This document shows, in pieces, positions 1-7,273 of a stretch of 12,248 nt of DNA. Positions within the stretch are counted from its first letter, which is position 1. Every line of letters starts with the position of its first letter. The notes under the pieces were generated by a model. The model did not search any database. It was not told the origin of the DNA and worked only from the letters and a program-made list of their open reading frames with translations. Source of the stretch: JBDREF01 sp043820045 (GTDB lineage: Bacteria > Planctomycetota > Phycisphaerae > Sedimentisphaerales > Anaerobacaceae); the NCBI GenBank assembly GCA_043820045.1, contig JBDREF010000112.1, positions 1-12,248 on the forward strand. The letters are read 5' to 3'. A program made the position numbers and the translations under genes.

Positions 1-12
1 TCTTTCCGACAT
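1..12 (-). CDS. First four codons of the next gene, cut by the window edge
   Basis: ATG at 12-10 on the minus strand is followed by TCG GAA AGA (Met-Ser-Glu-Arg) to the window edge. The call rests on the strong ribosome site eight bases upstream and on the candidate promoter and operator before it. Too little is visible to name a product. The gap of about 280 bases and the separate promoter suggest it is not part of the MoxR operon. Confidence 0.5.
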
Positions 13-18
13 TTCAGT

Positions 19-59
19 CTCTCCTCAACAAACGCCGTTTAGGGCCTTGCAGGTGGCCC
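19..59 (-). promoter_or_regulatory. Leader region with ribosome binding site and two small inverted repeats
   Basis: The 5' untranslated region of the gene starting at 12 holds GAGGAGAG (26-19 on the minus strand), with the GAGGAG core eight bases from the ATG, a strong Shine-Dalgarno site. Upstream of it are an 11-bp near-palindrome (30-40: AAACG and CGTTT around one base) and a five-base stem (42-46 with 55-59, GGGCC/GGCCC). The short repeats could be chance; the ribosome site is convincing. Confidence 0.5.
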
Positions 60-60
60 A

Positions 61-89
61 GCTGATAGGCCGATAATCTACCTATCAGC
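61..89. promoter_or_regulatory. Perfect 9-bp inverted repeat over the predicted transcription start, candidate operator
   Basis: GCTGATAGG (61-69) and CCTATCAGC (81-89) are exact inverted copies around an 11-bp A+T-rich centre. The half-site centres are 20 bp apart, about two helical turns, as expected for a dimeric DNA-binding protein. The repeat runs from just after the candidate -10 to about +24, a typical repressor position. As RNA it could also form a 5' leader hairpin with a 9-bp stem. No T-run follows on either strand, so a terminator is unlikely. Confidence 0.45.
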
Positions 90-137
90 CATGATAACAC
101 ATCATCTCCGGAATTGCCACTTTTTTGGACATTTTTT
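84..137 (-). promoter_or_regulatory. Candidate sigma70-type promoter (extended -10) with A-tract UP element
   Basis: Reading the minus strand, TATCAT (96-91) matches the -10 hexamer at five of six positions and is preceded by TG plus one base (99-97), making an extended -10. GTGGCA (120-115) lies 18 bp upstream and matches TTGACA at four positions. Immediately further upstream are two six-base A-tracts (126-121 and 137-132), exactly 11 bp apart, at about -37 to -42 and -48 to -53, where UP elements lie. The predicted start of transcription is near 83-85. It would drive the gene starting at 12. This rests on motif reading alone. Confidence 0.5.
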
Positions 138-141
138 GGCC

Positions 142-170
142 GCCCGCGGTGCAAAGCGCACAAGGCGGGC
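142..170 (-). terminator. GC-rich hairpin downstream of the operon, possible terminator without a U-tract
   Basis: On the minus strand GCCCGC and GCGGGC pair around an inner GTGC/GCAC stem with a five-base loop (GCTTT), separated by a small asymmetric internal loop. It lies about 125 nt beyond the last stop codon of the operon, where termination would be useful. It is followed by GGCC and then A-tracts, not by a U-run, so it is not a canonical intrinsic terminator. No better terminator is visible between 142 and 294. Confidence 0.3.
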
Positions 171-294
171 CACAGAGGGGCAGAATTGGGCTCCTGATTT
201 CGCATGAGCGCTGTATTTCTGTTTCTTTTCGCTTTTTCTCAGTCCTCTCGATTTCTCGCGTCAACATTTGGCCCGTGCAATGGGACTTGACATA

Positions 295-1299
295 CTACTG
301 CGGCTTGTCTCCTGCGTTGTCGGCCTGATCGTAGATTTTGGTGATGTCGAATAGCAGTGCTTCGAGTTTCGAGAAATACTCGTCTTCGGAAAACTCCTCT
401 TTCCTGTCGCGGAGCTTCATTACATCCAGTTCGAGGCGGTCTCGCTGCTCGCGCAGATCGAGCGTCATCTTCATCTCTATCTCACTGGGGACCAGGTGAA
501 ACTGGTGGGCGCGGTATCCGTCGATGGGCGCATCGTCGCTGGCTTTTTGCACGGGCCGGATGCCTCTGAACCAATCGGCCCGCGTGCCGAGCCCATCGCC
601 GTTGTCGTCGAGAAGGGCGCGTTCGGTCGTGAGACGGCCGGCGGCGGAGTAGAATTCATCAACGCGGTGAGAAGCGGTCAGGAAAGCTTCGAGCAGAGAC
701 GTCTGGCCGTCCTTGTCCAGGTCTGCCTGCGGTTCGGCAATGGAACCGGCCAGATATTCCCCGAACCTTGCGTAGTTTTGTTCGAAGCCGCTCTTGGTTG
801 CCGTGATCACAACCCGTCCGGGTGCGGAGAGCTTGCTGAGGAAAGGAGCGCTTGACGAGGTCGTGTTGATAATTGCAACAGGCCTGCGCACCGGTTCGAG
901 CCATCTGGCCAGGTCATATGCCGAGATGTCGGGGCCGCGGAGGTTGAATTTCGCCGTATGCCCGTCAAAGGTCCCGTGCCCGATCAGGACCAGCCACAAT
1001 GCTGCGGCGGTCTGCCCGGACTCGTCGTCCAGCATTTCTCGCAGTTTCGTGCGGTCGCCGCCAGGGGCCTCAGCTTCATCCAGGCCGATTGCAGTAAAAC
1101 TCGCTTCGCCTTTGGAACAAGCTTGCCTCCAGAGGTCGGCCCATTTGGCGAATTGTGCGCCGTACTCCGGAGTGCCGGGTGCGCCGACTACGACTATTAC
1201 TGCGGGCCTTTGCCGGCTCTCTTGCTCTTGTCCACGTGCAGAGAAGGCGGCCGTAGCGAGAACCATTGTGCCAACCAATAATGTCGTCATCACTTTCAT
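295..1299 (-). CDS. Secreted legumain/caspase-like (C13-type) protein, probably inactive, with two EF-hand-like loops
   Basis: A 334-residue protein with a signal peptide (MKVMTTLLVGTMVLATAAFSARG, cleaved near residues 20-24). The middle (about 31-190) looks like the C13/caspase fold: AVIVVVGAPG strand, then LWLVLIGHGTFDG with the expected His (H108) and the FNLRGPDISAYDL segment, then AIINTTSSSAPFL where C13 and caspase-like enzymes have their catalytic cysteine, then VVITATKSGFEQNYARFGEYL. Here that position is Thr/Ser (N145 to S150), and the only cysteine in the whole protein lies near residue 61, so cysteine-protease activity is not expected. DLDKDGQTSLLE (193-204) is a near-perfect 12-residue EF-hand loop, and DDNGDG at 231 starts a second. 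The C-terminal 60 residues are charged and helical. The ATG at 1299 overlaps the previous stop (ATGA), has GGAAGGG just upstream and begins the signal peptide directly; an upstream in-frame start at 1329 would add ten residues before it. It is the last gene of the operon. Confidence 0.82.
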   Translation of the reverse strand: MKVMTTLLVGTMVLATAAFSARGQEQESRQRPAVIVVVGAPGTPEYGAQFAKWADLWRQACSKGEASFTAIGLDEAEAPGGDRTKLREMLDDESGQTAAALWLVLIGHGTFDGHTAKFNLRGPDISAYDLARWLEPVRRPVAIINTTSSSAPFLSKLSAPGRVVITATKSGFEQNYARFGEYLAGSIAEPQADLDKDGQTSLLEAFLTASHRVDEFYSAAGRLTTERALLDDNGDGLGTRADWFRGIRPVQKASDDAPIDGYRAHQFHLVPSEIEMKMTLDLREQRDRLELDVMKLRDRKEEFSEDEYFSKLEALLFDITKIYDQADNAGDKPQ

Positions 1300-3665
1300 G
1301 GCATACCCTTCCAGCGGCGCAGTGCCCATTCACCGACGAAACAAGTCAGCATAAACAGAAAGATCGCCGGCAGAATCCCCGGCAGGTCCCACAGCGGTTT
1401 GATCCACGTTGTTGCGACCGGGACGTTGCGGCTGGGCAGCGTGCGGGCAAAATCATCCAGTTTGTCAAGCTCGATCACCTGGCCTCCGGTCTGTCGGGCG
1501 ATTCTTTCGAGCAGCGCTCTGTTCGTTCTTATGGAGCGGAATTCCTGGGCTTCGAGATCGACGGCCCAACCGGCCTCCGCCTGCCCAAGCTGATTTCCTT
1601 TCTCATCGGTTGCGACTGCCCGGGCAAAGTAACCGCCGCTAAAGCGGGGGATATGGACGGCCTCGAACAGCCCTGTTTCTCCGGGCACAGGTTCTGCCGT
1701 CAGTCGTACTTCCTGGCCGTTGGGGTCGCGCACATCGATGACGGTCGAAACATTGTCCATTGGTTCAAAATCTTTGTCGCGGACGCGGACTTGAAGCGCG
1801 ACCGGCTGATTCGGCAGGTCACGCTTGTGGGCGAACTGCAACGAGATCTTCTCCGGCACATCTGCGACCAGCCATCGAAGCGTCTGTCTCCAGAATTTGT
1901 TCAAATCGTCGCGCATATCTGGCTCTTTCATGCCCCAGCGCCAAATGTCACCGATTGTCAGCGCCGCGGCGCGCCCGTTGCCGAACCGATGCACGACTAA
2001 GGCGGGAAACTCCTGCGTCTGCTCATCGCCGACGATGGCTACCACTCCGGCGCCGGGCTTGACGGCATTGACTCGATTGAGCACACGAAATGCAGGCATT
2101 TTCGATATCCGCTCCTGTTCATCCTGCTCGTTGTCGCGCAATCTGGCCCAGGGCTGGAGCAGGCCTTCGCCGGTAAGATTCAGGCGCCTCTGAGCCGAGG
2201 TTTCAGCCTGCGTTGTCCCGTCCATATAGACCGGCAGAGTACGGCCGATAGGCGTGCGATGAAAGCCGCCCTGCTGGAACGACTCCTGGCCCCCGAGCAT
2301 CAGGAATCCGCCGCCTCGCCTGGCGACGAACTGCTGCAGCAGATCCATCTGGTCCTGCGAGAAGAAGCCTGCTTCGATGTCATCGAGGATGACCGCGTGA
2401 TAGACGAACAACTCTTCTGCTGTTTTGGGAAATCCGTCTCGCAACTCCGACTCGTCGCGCGTGTTGAGACGAACGAGAACCGGCTGATCGTACTGCTCGG
2501 TCTGCTCCTCGTCCTTGTTGTCAAATCCCCTGAACAGCGGGTTACTCACCTCGCCCCTGCGTCCCCGCCAATCGTATTTCGGCTCGCGCTTTGCGACGCG
2601 AAGCAGCGCCACCAATTGTACCTGTTCGTCCTCGCTGACCGCGCGCCGAAGAAATTTGTACTCCCAGTTCGGTCTGCCGGAGAAGTAGAGAATTCTGTAC
2701 GGCCCGTGGCCGCGATCCACTACGAGCGTGCGATTGTTGTTGGCCAGTGTTGCTTCCGAAGGCTCTTCGGTCCCATCAGACGGACCATCTTGCGGCACTT
2801 CTGCAACCTCAAGATGATAGAATAATATGCCGGCACTATCGGGGCGCAGGCTAAAACGAAATGCCTGCTTCTCGTCGCTTTTGGAGACTTTCCATGTTTT
2901 ACGTTCGGCCAGTTTGCCGGAATCCTCGAGCAAATCTACCGTGACCGTCTTGCCGGCATATCCCGATGCCTCAACGTCGGACTGGATTGTCACCGGGGCA
3001 TCTTCAAAAGACGTCTGGGTGACGGAGACGTTTGTCAGGGAGATATCCTTTTGCGGTTGTGGTCCGCCGATCACGACCGGATAAACCGGCGGAACGCCGG
3101 ACAAATCGTCCAACTGCTCGCTCATGTCCGTCGCGTTGCCGTCGGTCATCAGGAGTACGCCCGCCAACGGCCTGCCGCGGTAGCGCTCCGCAATCGTTCG
3201 CAGGGTCGCGCCTATAGCGGACGCCTGGCCGTCGAAAGCCAGCTCCGAAAAGTCAGTTGTTCGGCGAAGCCGTGAATCGAATAAGTATTGGCGAAGCTGG
3301 AAATTACCGGCCAGTGTGCCGAGCCACCTGGACTTGTCGGGATCCAGGGCGGCTTGAAGGATTTCACCTCGACTCAGAGTCATGTCGCGGTCCCGAACAT
3401 TCATGCCGCCGCTGTTGTCGGCTACTACGGCGAACAGGTTCGCACCGGATTTGGCCCGTTTTCCGCTCCAAAGCGGCTCAACGAGACACAGTATCAGGGC
3501 CAGGACGCCCAGCAGCCTAAGAGAAAAGGCGATTCTGTGGACTGCGGCAGTTTCCGGCCAGCGCCGGTATGACCAGAGCAGGAGTATAAGGGCTGCGCCC
3601 AGGGCCGGACCGGCCAACCATATCCACAAGCCGGGGGAGATAATGATCGACCCGAGCAGCGTCAT
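1296..3665 (-). CDS. Membrane protein with degenerate VWA and glutamine-amidotransferase-like domains
   Basis: A 789-residue protein. Two N-terminal helices (about 12-31 and 45-64) flank a basic loop (YRRW). A VWA-like domain (76-200) follows, in which the metal motif reads DNSGG (83-87) in place of DxSxS, the expected threonine segment reads QASAIGATL, and the aspartate of LLMTDG (D175) is kept. A beta-rich domain follows (about 205-315), then an amidotransferase-like domain (about 322-490) beginning YRILYFSGRPNWEYKFLRRA, with VILDDIEAGFF and GGGFLMLGGQESFQQGG; the turn has no cysteine, so glutaminase chemistry is unlikely. A second beta-rich stretch and a last helix (about 762-782, ending RRWKGMP) complete it. 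Charged flanks place the central domains outside the cytoplasm. Planctomycete relatives of this architecture are common but uncharacterised, as far as I recall. The ATG at 3665 overlaps the previous stop (ATGA) and has GGGAGG six bases upstream. Confidence 0.88.
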   Translation of the reverse strand: MTLLGSIIISPGLWIWLAGPALGAALILLLWSYRRWPETAAVHRIAFSLRLLGVLALILCLVEPLWSGKRAKSGANLFAVVADNSGGMNVRDRDMTLSRGEILQAALDPDKSRWLGTLAGNFQLRQYLFDSRLRRTTDFSELAFDGQASAIGATLRTIAERYRGRPLAGVLLMTDGNATDMSEQLDDLSGVPPVYPVVIGGPQPQKDISLTNVSVTQTSFEDAPVTIQSDVEASGYAGKTVTVDLLEDSGKLAERKTWKVSKSDEKQAFRFSLRPDSAGILFYHLEVAEVPQDGPSDGTEEPSEATLANNNRTLVVDRGHGPYRILYFSGRPNWEYKFLRRAVSEDEQVQLVALLRVAKREPKYDWRGRRGEVSNPLFRGFDNKDEEQTEQYDQPVLVRLNTRDESELRDGFPKTAEELFVYHAVILDDIEAGFFSQDQMDLLQQFVARRGGGFLMLGGQESFQQGGFHRTPIGRTLPVYMDGTTQAETSAQRRLNLTGEGLLQPWARLRDNEQDEQERISKMPAFRVLNRVNAVKPGAGVVAIVGDEQTQEFPALVVHRFGNGRAAALTIGDIWRWGMKEPDMRDDLNKFWRQTLRWLVADVPEKISLQFAHKRDLPNQPVALQVRVRDKDFEPMDNVSTVIDVRDPNGQEVRLTAEPVPGETGLFEAVHIPRFSGGYFARAVATDEKGNQLGQAEAGWAVDLEAQEFRSIRTNRALLERIARQTGGQVIELDKLDDFARTLPSRNVPVATTWIKPLWDLPGILPAIFLFMLTCFVGEWALRRWKGMP

Positions 3666-6600
3666 TCCTCGCCTCCCAGATTTTCATAATACCTTCGCAC
3701 CAATTCCGCGAACCGGCCGGGTACAGGATCGCGGTCTATCGGGACCATCGCCTCATCCGATTCAAGGCCGGCCAACTCTTGGCTGATACGGTCTCGCAGT
3801 TCGGTCAACGGATTCGTAATCTGCTCCCGAACCAGATCCCACTGCGGCTCCTTGCCGTGTCGTTTGAATTCCTCCCGCATAGACCTCGCGCGGTCTCGTA
3901 CCCTCGCAGCTTCGCTGCGCAGGTCCGGGTCGCTGACCATCTCTTCCACATCTCTAAGTCCGTCGGACCATTGCCGGAAATCTTCGCCGGTGAGCGGGCC
4001 GTCTGTATTTATGTCGCCGCCCCAGCCGCTCGGGTCTTCCCTTCCGCCCTCGTTTCGTCTGCCGGGTTGTCGGCCTTCGGTTGCGGTTCGAGCACCGGCG
4101 GCACGCTGTTGATTTGCCTGCTGGTTTGCCGGCCCGTTAGGATCACCGGCACGCCCGCCTCCGGCTCCACGTTGAGCCTCGGCGCGCTGTTGCCTCTCAG
4201 CAGAAGAGTCCGACGGTTCGTTGGGATCGCCGGCACGCCCGCCTCTGCCTCCGCGTTGAGCCTCGGCACGCTGCTGCCTGTCGGCAGGCGAGTCCGCCGA
4301 GTCGTTGGCATCGCCGGCTTGCCGCTGACCCGCGCGACCGGTGCTGGCAGCCTCTTCGTTGACCTGTTGAATCAGTTCGTCGAGCTGCTCTCGGGCCATA
4401 CGCAGCGACTCGGCCTCGTTACCCAGCACGCTTCCGGCAGCCTCTTCGATGCCTTTCCTGATCTCTTCGATACCCTTACCGGCCGGCCGCTCAATTTCCT
4501 GTGCCTGCTGCAGGAAGTTGCGTCTGAGCAGCTCCCCGGTTACCTCGAGCGCTTTGTCGATGTTCTCGCTGCTTGCCTTGCGCAACGTATCATAGAGTTT
4601 TTTCGAAAGCAGCGGTTCGGAAGTTTCCGCCTGCTCGCTGACGTTTTTCATCCGGTCGATCAGGTCCTCGGTGGCGGTTTTCTGCCGGTCGATTCGGTCC
4701 GCCAGTTCGCTACTGACGCCGGAGTCGGTGAGTATTTTTTGTTTCAAGTCCAACTGCTCTTTTATCTCGTCGGCTATCTGCCTCTGGTCCGTGTCGAGCT
4801 GCTGCGCCTGTTGGCGCATGTCACGCATCTCATCGACAAACTCGCCGGATGTCCTGCGTCGAAATTCGTCACGCATCTGCTCCAGCTCGCGTTGAGCACG
4901 GGTGGCCGAAGTAATGGCCCTTGAGACCATGCCTTTCTCCAGCTCCTCCGCCGACTCGCGAATTCTTGAGCGGCTTTGATCGAGCTGTTCTCTTGAATCA
5001 GCCATGCGGCGACGGTTCTCGGGTCTTTCCATTCGCTGCTGGAGTTCGTCCACATCTCGAATCGCCTCGAGCTGTTCTTCTCTGAGGCGCTTGAGTTCGC
5101 GGCGAATCTCCTCCTTTTGCTGTTCGTTCTGGGCCTGCCGAAGCGCCGCCTCAAGCTCTTTGAGTTTGTCGCTCATTTCATTTTGCCGCCGTGCCAGCTC
5201 GCGAAGCCGGTTAAGAACCTGAAGGTCTTCGCGCTGAGTCGGTTGTTCCTCGGACCGAGCCAGTCTTTCGGCCTCGTATCGATTTTCATTCTCTCGCAGT
5301 TCGAGCTGCTGCAATTGTCGCTCGGAGCGGGCGGAGGCGGCGCTGCTGCTTCTTCTGCCTGAACTCTGACTGCGGGCGACCTGATGCTCACGCTGCCTCA
5401 ACTTTAGCAATTCCTCGTAAGCCGACCGCTCAGAGGCCAATGCCGGCGTCAACTCCTCTGCCGAAGGAGTCTGCCCCGCCTTATCCAGGTGGTCCAGCGA
5501 TGTCTCCATGTGTTTGGTGGCTGCCTGAAGTGCTCCGACGGCGGGCGGATCCTGGGTCTGCCCCAGGACCTCGCGGGCCTTCTCCAATACATCGGCCTGC
5601 GACTGGCGGACAACGTCAATGTCTTCCTTGTGGTCATCGATACTGTCCGACCCGTCGGCTTGCCGCTTGATATTCCACGTGGCGACGATTATCTGCTTCT
5701 GCAACTGGGCGAGCTGGTCTCCCTGCTGCTGCTCGCCTTCTTGTCCCTGGCTCTCGCTGCTCTGATTTTGGGAGGACTGGCCTTCCCTGAATATCTCCTC
5801 AAAGTGGCGTACCTCTGCAAAATACATATCGCCGAATGTCCTGCGGATGTTTCCATCAATGCCCACATCGTCCGCCCAGAAGGAATACGTCAGCAATTGG
5901 TCCGGCTGTGCGTCAAGGTCTTCCATCGCCAGCAGGTGCTTTGCCAGTTGTTTCTCCTTTGAGGCCTCCAGCTGGCCCAGCGCGATCTCATTGTTCTGTG
6001 TGCCCGTGAGAGTGTAGCTCAGCCCGTACGCGGTCACGCCATAGTCGTCTGAGATTTCGGCTTCAAGGCTCAGCTCCTCCAAAGGCGATGCGAGCACGTC
6101 ACGGTTGGGAAATAGAGGCTTGATTTCAGGCGGCAGGTTCTTGTGGACATCGATTGCAAACCGTTGCGGCACCTTGTTCCTGAGCCCCTGGGCATCAGCC
6201 AGAAGCAACTCGTATCGCCGGTCGTCCCTGGCGGTCATTGAAGTCGTATAGACGTTCGGCAGCTCACTGTCGGCGGTCAACTCCACAGTCTCTCCCTCTT
6301 TGGGGACAAGCCGTGCCTCTGCCACCGCCTTGTTAAGAACGAACGTCAGAATGATTTGCGATCCCTCTGCTGCGCTGACCCGGCGCGTATCTTTTATGAA
6401 TTTCTCCGGCAGTTTTGTGTATGCAGGGTAGATTATCCTGGCGTCGGCTGTTACAAGCGCGGGGTGCTCGTAGATACTTATCTCATAATCGCGTGTGCGC
6501 TTGCCGGCGTACTTTATGTAGTAGATCAGGTCGCTATTGACGTTTTGAATGATGGTGCCGAATAAAGGGTCGTTCAGGTTTTTTGTCAGCTCAATTTCCA

Positions 6601-7273
6601 GAGGTTCTTCGCCGGACGGACCGAACAGGAGACTGACTTTCGCCGGCACGCGACCATCGAAACGGGCCAATATGACTACCGGTGTTCCGGATTGGACGCT
6701 GGTGTCGCCGGGACTTACCGTGATTTCATAACCTCTCGCGGCCGGGACGTGTGCTTTGCCCTTGAATGCAAAAGTCCCGAACGGGGCTAATTGTGATACT
6801 ACAAAGAGCAGAAATACGAGCGATGCGATTTGAGCGCACCTGGCCAGCAGCAATTGCATTGGTGAGACGCTGCGCAGCCAATCGTGCCCGGCCGCATGTG
6901 TGAGGGCTTCCCCGATAACCCATTCCTGAAGATAACCCAACCGGCCATAGTCGTCGGGTTCCTGCTCTATCGCAGCGTCCAGCAGCTCCCTCGCCTCAGG
7001 ATGTGCCTTCTCGATGTTGTGGGCGGCGGCCTTGTAGTCCGGCTGCATTCGGTGGTATCCGTACAGGGCCAGGAGCGTAGCGAGCACGGCCGATAGGCAC
7101 AATACTCCGATTGCTATCAGTGAACTCCACCCCCAATACCAGTTGGCAGTTATCAAACCGGTGCCTGCGAGTCCCAAAACGAACCAATAGGCCGACAACC
7201 TCCGCGCCAGGTGCAGACGCCTTCGACGATTCACAATCGGTTGCAGTCGTTTTCTAAGAGCCTCTTCGATCAT
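3662..7273 (-). CDS. Giant membrane-anchored coiled-coil protein (DUF4175-like)
   Basis: A 1203-residue protein whose function I do not recognise. It starts with a basic stretch (NRRRRLHLARR), two closely spaced helices (about 27-45 and 50-72), a soluble loop and a third helix (138-163). A beta-rich section follows (180-485) with Ig-like stretches such as YEITVSPGDTSVQSGTP and SLEAEISDDYGVTAYGLSYTL. A Gln/Ser/Glu-rich linker (498-520) leads into a very long Arg/Glu/Gln-rich alpha-helical, coiled-coil region (about 520-975), a low-complexity tandem repeat (about 987-1047, DNA 4133-4315), and a conserved-looking C-terminal helical domain ending VRRYYENLGGEE. Topology by charged flanks puts everything after helix 3 outside the cytoplasm. 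Proteins annotated DUF4175 or 'hypothetical' occupy this place in related operons. The ATG at 7273 gives an ATGA overlap with the BatA-like gene and has GGAG seven bases upstream; an in-frame start at 7327 would run into that gene. Confidence 0.85.
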   Translation of the reverse strand: MIEEALRKRLQPIVNRRRRLHLARRLSAYWFVLGLAGTGLITANWYWGWSSLIAIGVLCLSAVLATLLALYGYHRMQPDYKAAAHNIEKAHPEARELLDAAIEQEPDDYGRLGYLQEWVIGEALTHAAGHDWLRSVSPMQLLLARCAQIASLVFLLFVVSQLAPFGTFAFKGKAHVPAARGYEITVSPGDTSVQSGTPVVILARFDGRVPAKVSLLFGPSGEEPLEIELTKNLNDPLFGTIIQNVNSDLIYYIKYAGKRTRDYEISIYEHPALVTADARIIYPAYTKLPEKFIKDTRRVSAAEGSQIILTFVLNKAVAEARLVPKEGETVELTADSELPNVYTTSMTARDDRRYELLLADAQGLRNKVPQRFAIDVHKNLPPEIKPLFPNRDVLASPLEELSLEAEISDDYGVTAYGLSYTLTGTQNNEIALGQLEASKEKQLAKHLLAMEDLDAQPDQLLTYSFWADDVGIDGNIRRTFGDMYFAEVRHFEEIFREGQSSQNQSSESQGQEGEQQQGDQLAQLQKQIIVATWNIKRQADGSDSIDDHKEDIDVVRQSQADVLEKAREVLGQTQDPPAVGALQAATKHMETSLDHLDKAGQTPSAEELTPALASERSAYEELLKLRQREHQVARSQSSGRRSSSAASARSERQLQQLELRENENRYEAERLARSEEQPTQREDLQVLNRLRELARRQNEMSDKLKELEAALRQAQNEQQKEEIRRELKRLREEQLEAIRDVDELQQRMERPENRRRMADSREQLDQSRSRIRESAEELEKGMVSRAITSATRAQRELEQMRDEFRRRTSGEFVDEMRDMRQQAQQLDTDQRQIADEIKEQLDLKQKILTDSGVSSELADRIDRQKTATEDLIDRMKNVSEQAETSEPLLSKKLYDTLRKASSENIDKALEVTGELLRRNFLQQAQEIERPAGKGIEEIRKGIEEAAGSVLGNEAESLRMAREQLDELIQQVNEEAASTGRAGQRQAGDANDSADSPADRQQRAEAQRGGRGGRAGDPNEPSDSSAERQQRAEAQRGAGGGRAGDPNGPANQQANQQRAAGARTATEGRQPGRRNEGGREDPSGWGGDINTDGPLTGEDFRQWSDGLRDVEEMVSDPDLRSEAARVRDRARSMREEFKRHGKEPQWDLVREQITNPLTELRDRISQELAGLESDEAMVPIDRDPVPGRFAELVRRYYENLGGEE
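4133..4315 (-). repeat. In-frame 84-bp tandem repeat inside the coiled-coil gene
   Basis: On the + strand the motif beginning gtta/tggatc(a/g)ccggc recurs at 4136, 4220 and, diverged, at 4304, a constant spacing of 84 bp (28 codons). The first two copies agree closely over their length (for example gttgagcctcgg in both); the third is partial. In the protein the units read GDANDSADSPADRQQRAEAQ..., GDPNEPSDSSAERQQRAEAQ... and a degraded GDPNGPANQQANQQRAAG. The repeats are Gly/Arg/Ala/Gln-rich and probably disordered, forming a flexible linker between the coiled coil and the C-terminal domain. Because the period is a multiple of three, copy-number change would keep the frame. Confidence 0.85.

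Larger units (their letters stand above)
13..294. other. Intergenic region between the operon and the next gene
   Basis: This is the only long non-coding stretch of the window. Its operon-proximal part (about 171-294) shows no recognisable gene, RNA or terminator and is A/G-rich on the minus strand. The part from 170 leftwards holds the hairpin, the phased A-tracts, the candidate promoter, the inverted repeat and the ribosome site described separately. Short open frames across it overlap these elements and have no protein-like composition. Confidence 0.7.

Noticed and set aside
91..105. ATGAT/ATCAT inverted repeat around five bases
   Set aside because: The arms are only five bases and overlap the candidate -10; expected by chance and not reported separately.
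14..267. Two short minus-strand open frames in the intergenic region (14-205 and 85-267)
   Set aside because: They cross the candidate promoter, inverted repeat and hairpin, their products have no protein-like pattern, and the strong ribosome site at 19-26 serves a different start.
287..292. TTGACA on the plus strand, a perfect -35 hexamer
   Set aside because: No convincing -10 follows at 16-18 bp, and it would drive antisense transcription into the operon. Chance occurrence is likely.
1266..2000. Plus-strand open frames opposite the other operon genes (also 8771-9538, 10721-11356, 8005-8652)
   Set aside because: All lie opposite clear family members, have shadow-like composition (Arg/Ser/Cys-rich) and contain no family motifs.
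3779..4924. Long plus-strand open frame of 381 codons opposite the coiled-coil gene
   Set aside because: It mirrors the Arg/Glu/Gln-rich codons of the minus-strand gene, giving a Leu/Ser/Val/Pro-rich product with no recognisable domain. It has no supporting promoter or neighbours, while the minus-strand frame fits the operon perfectly.
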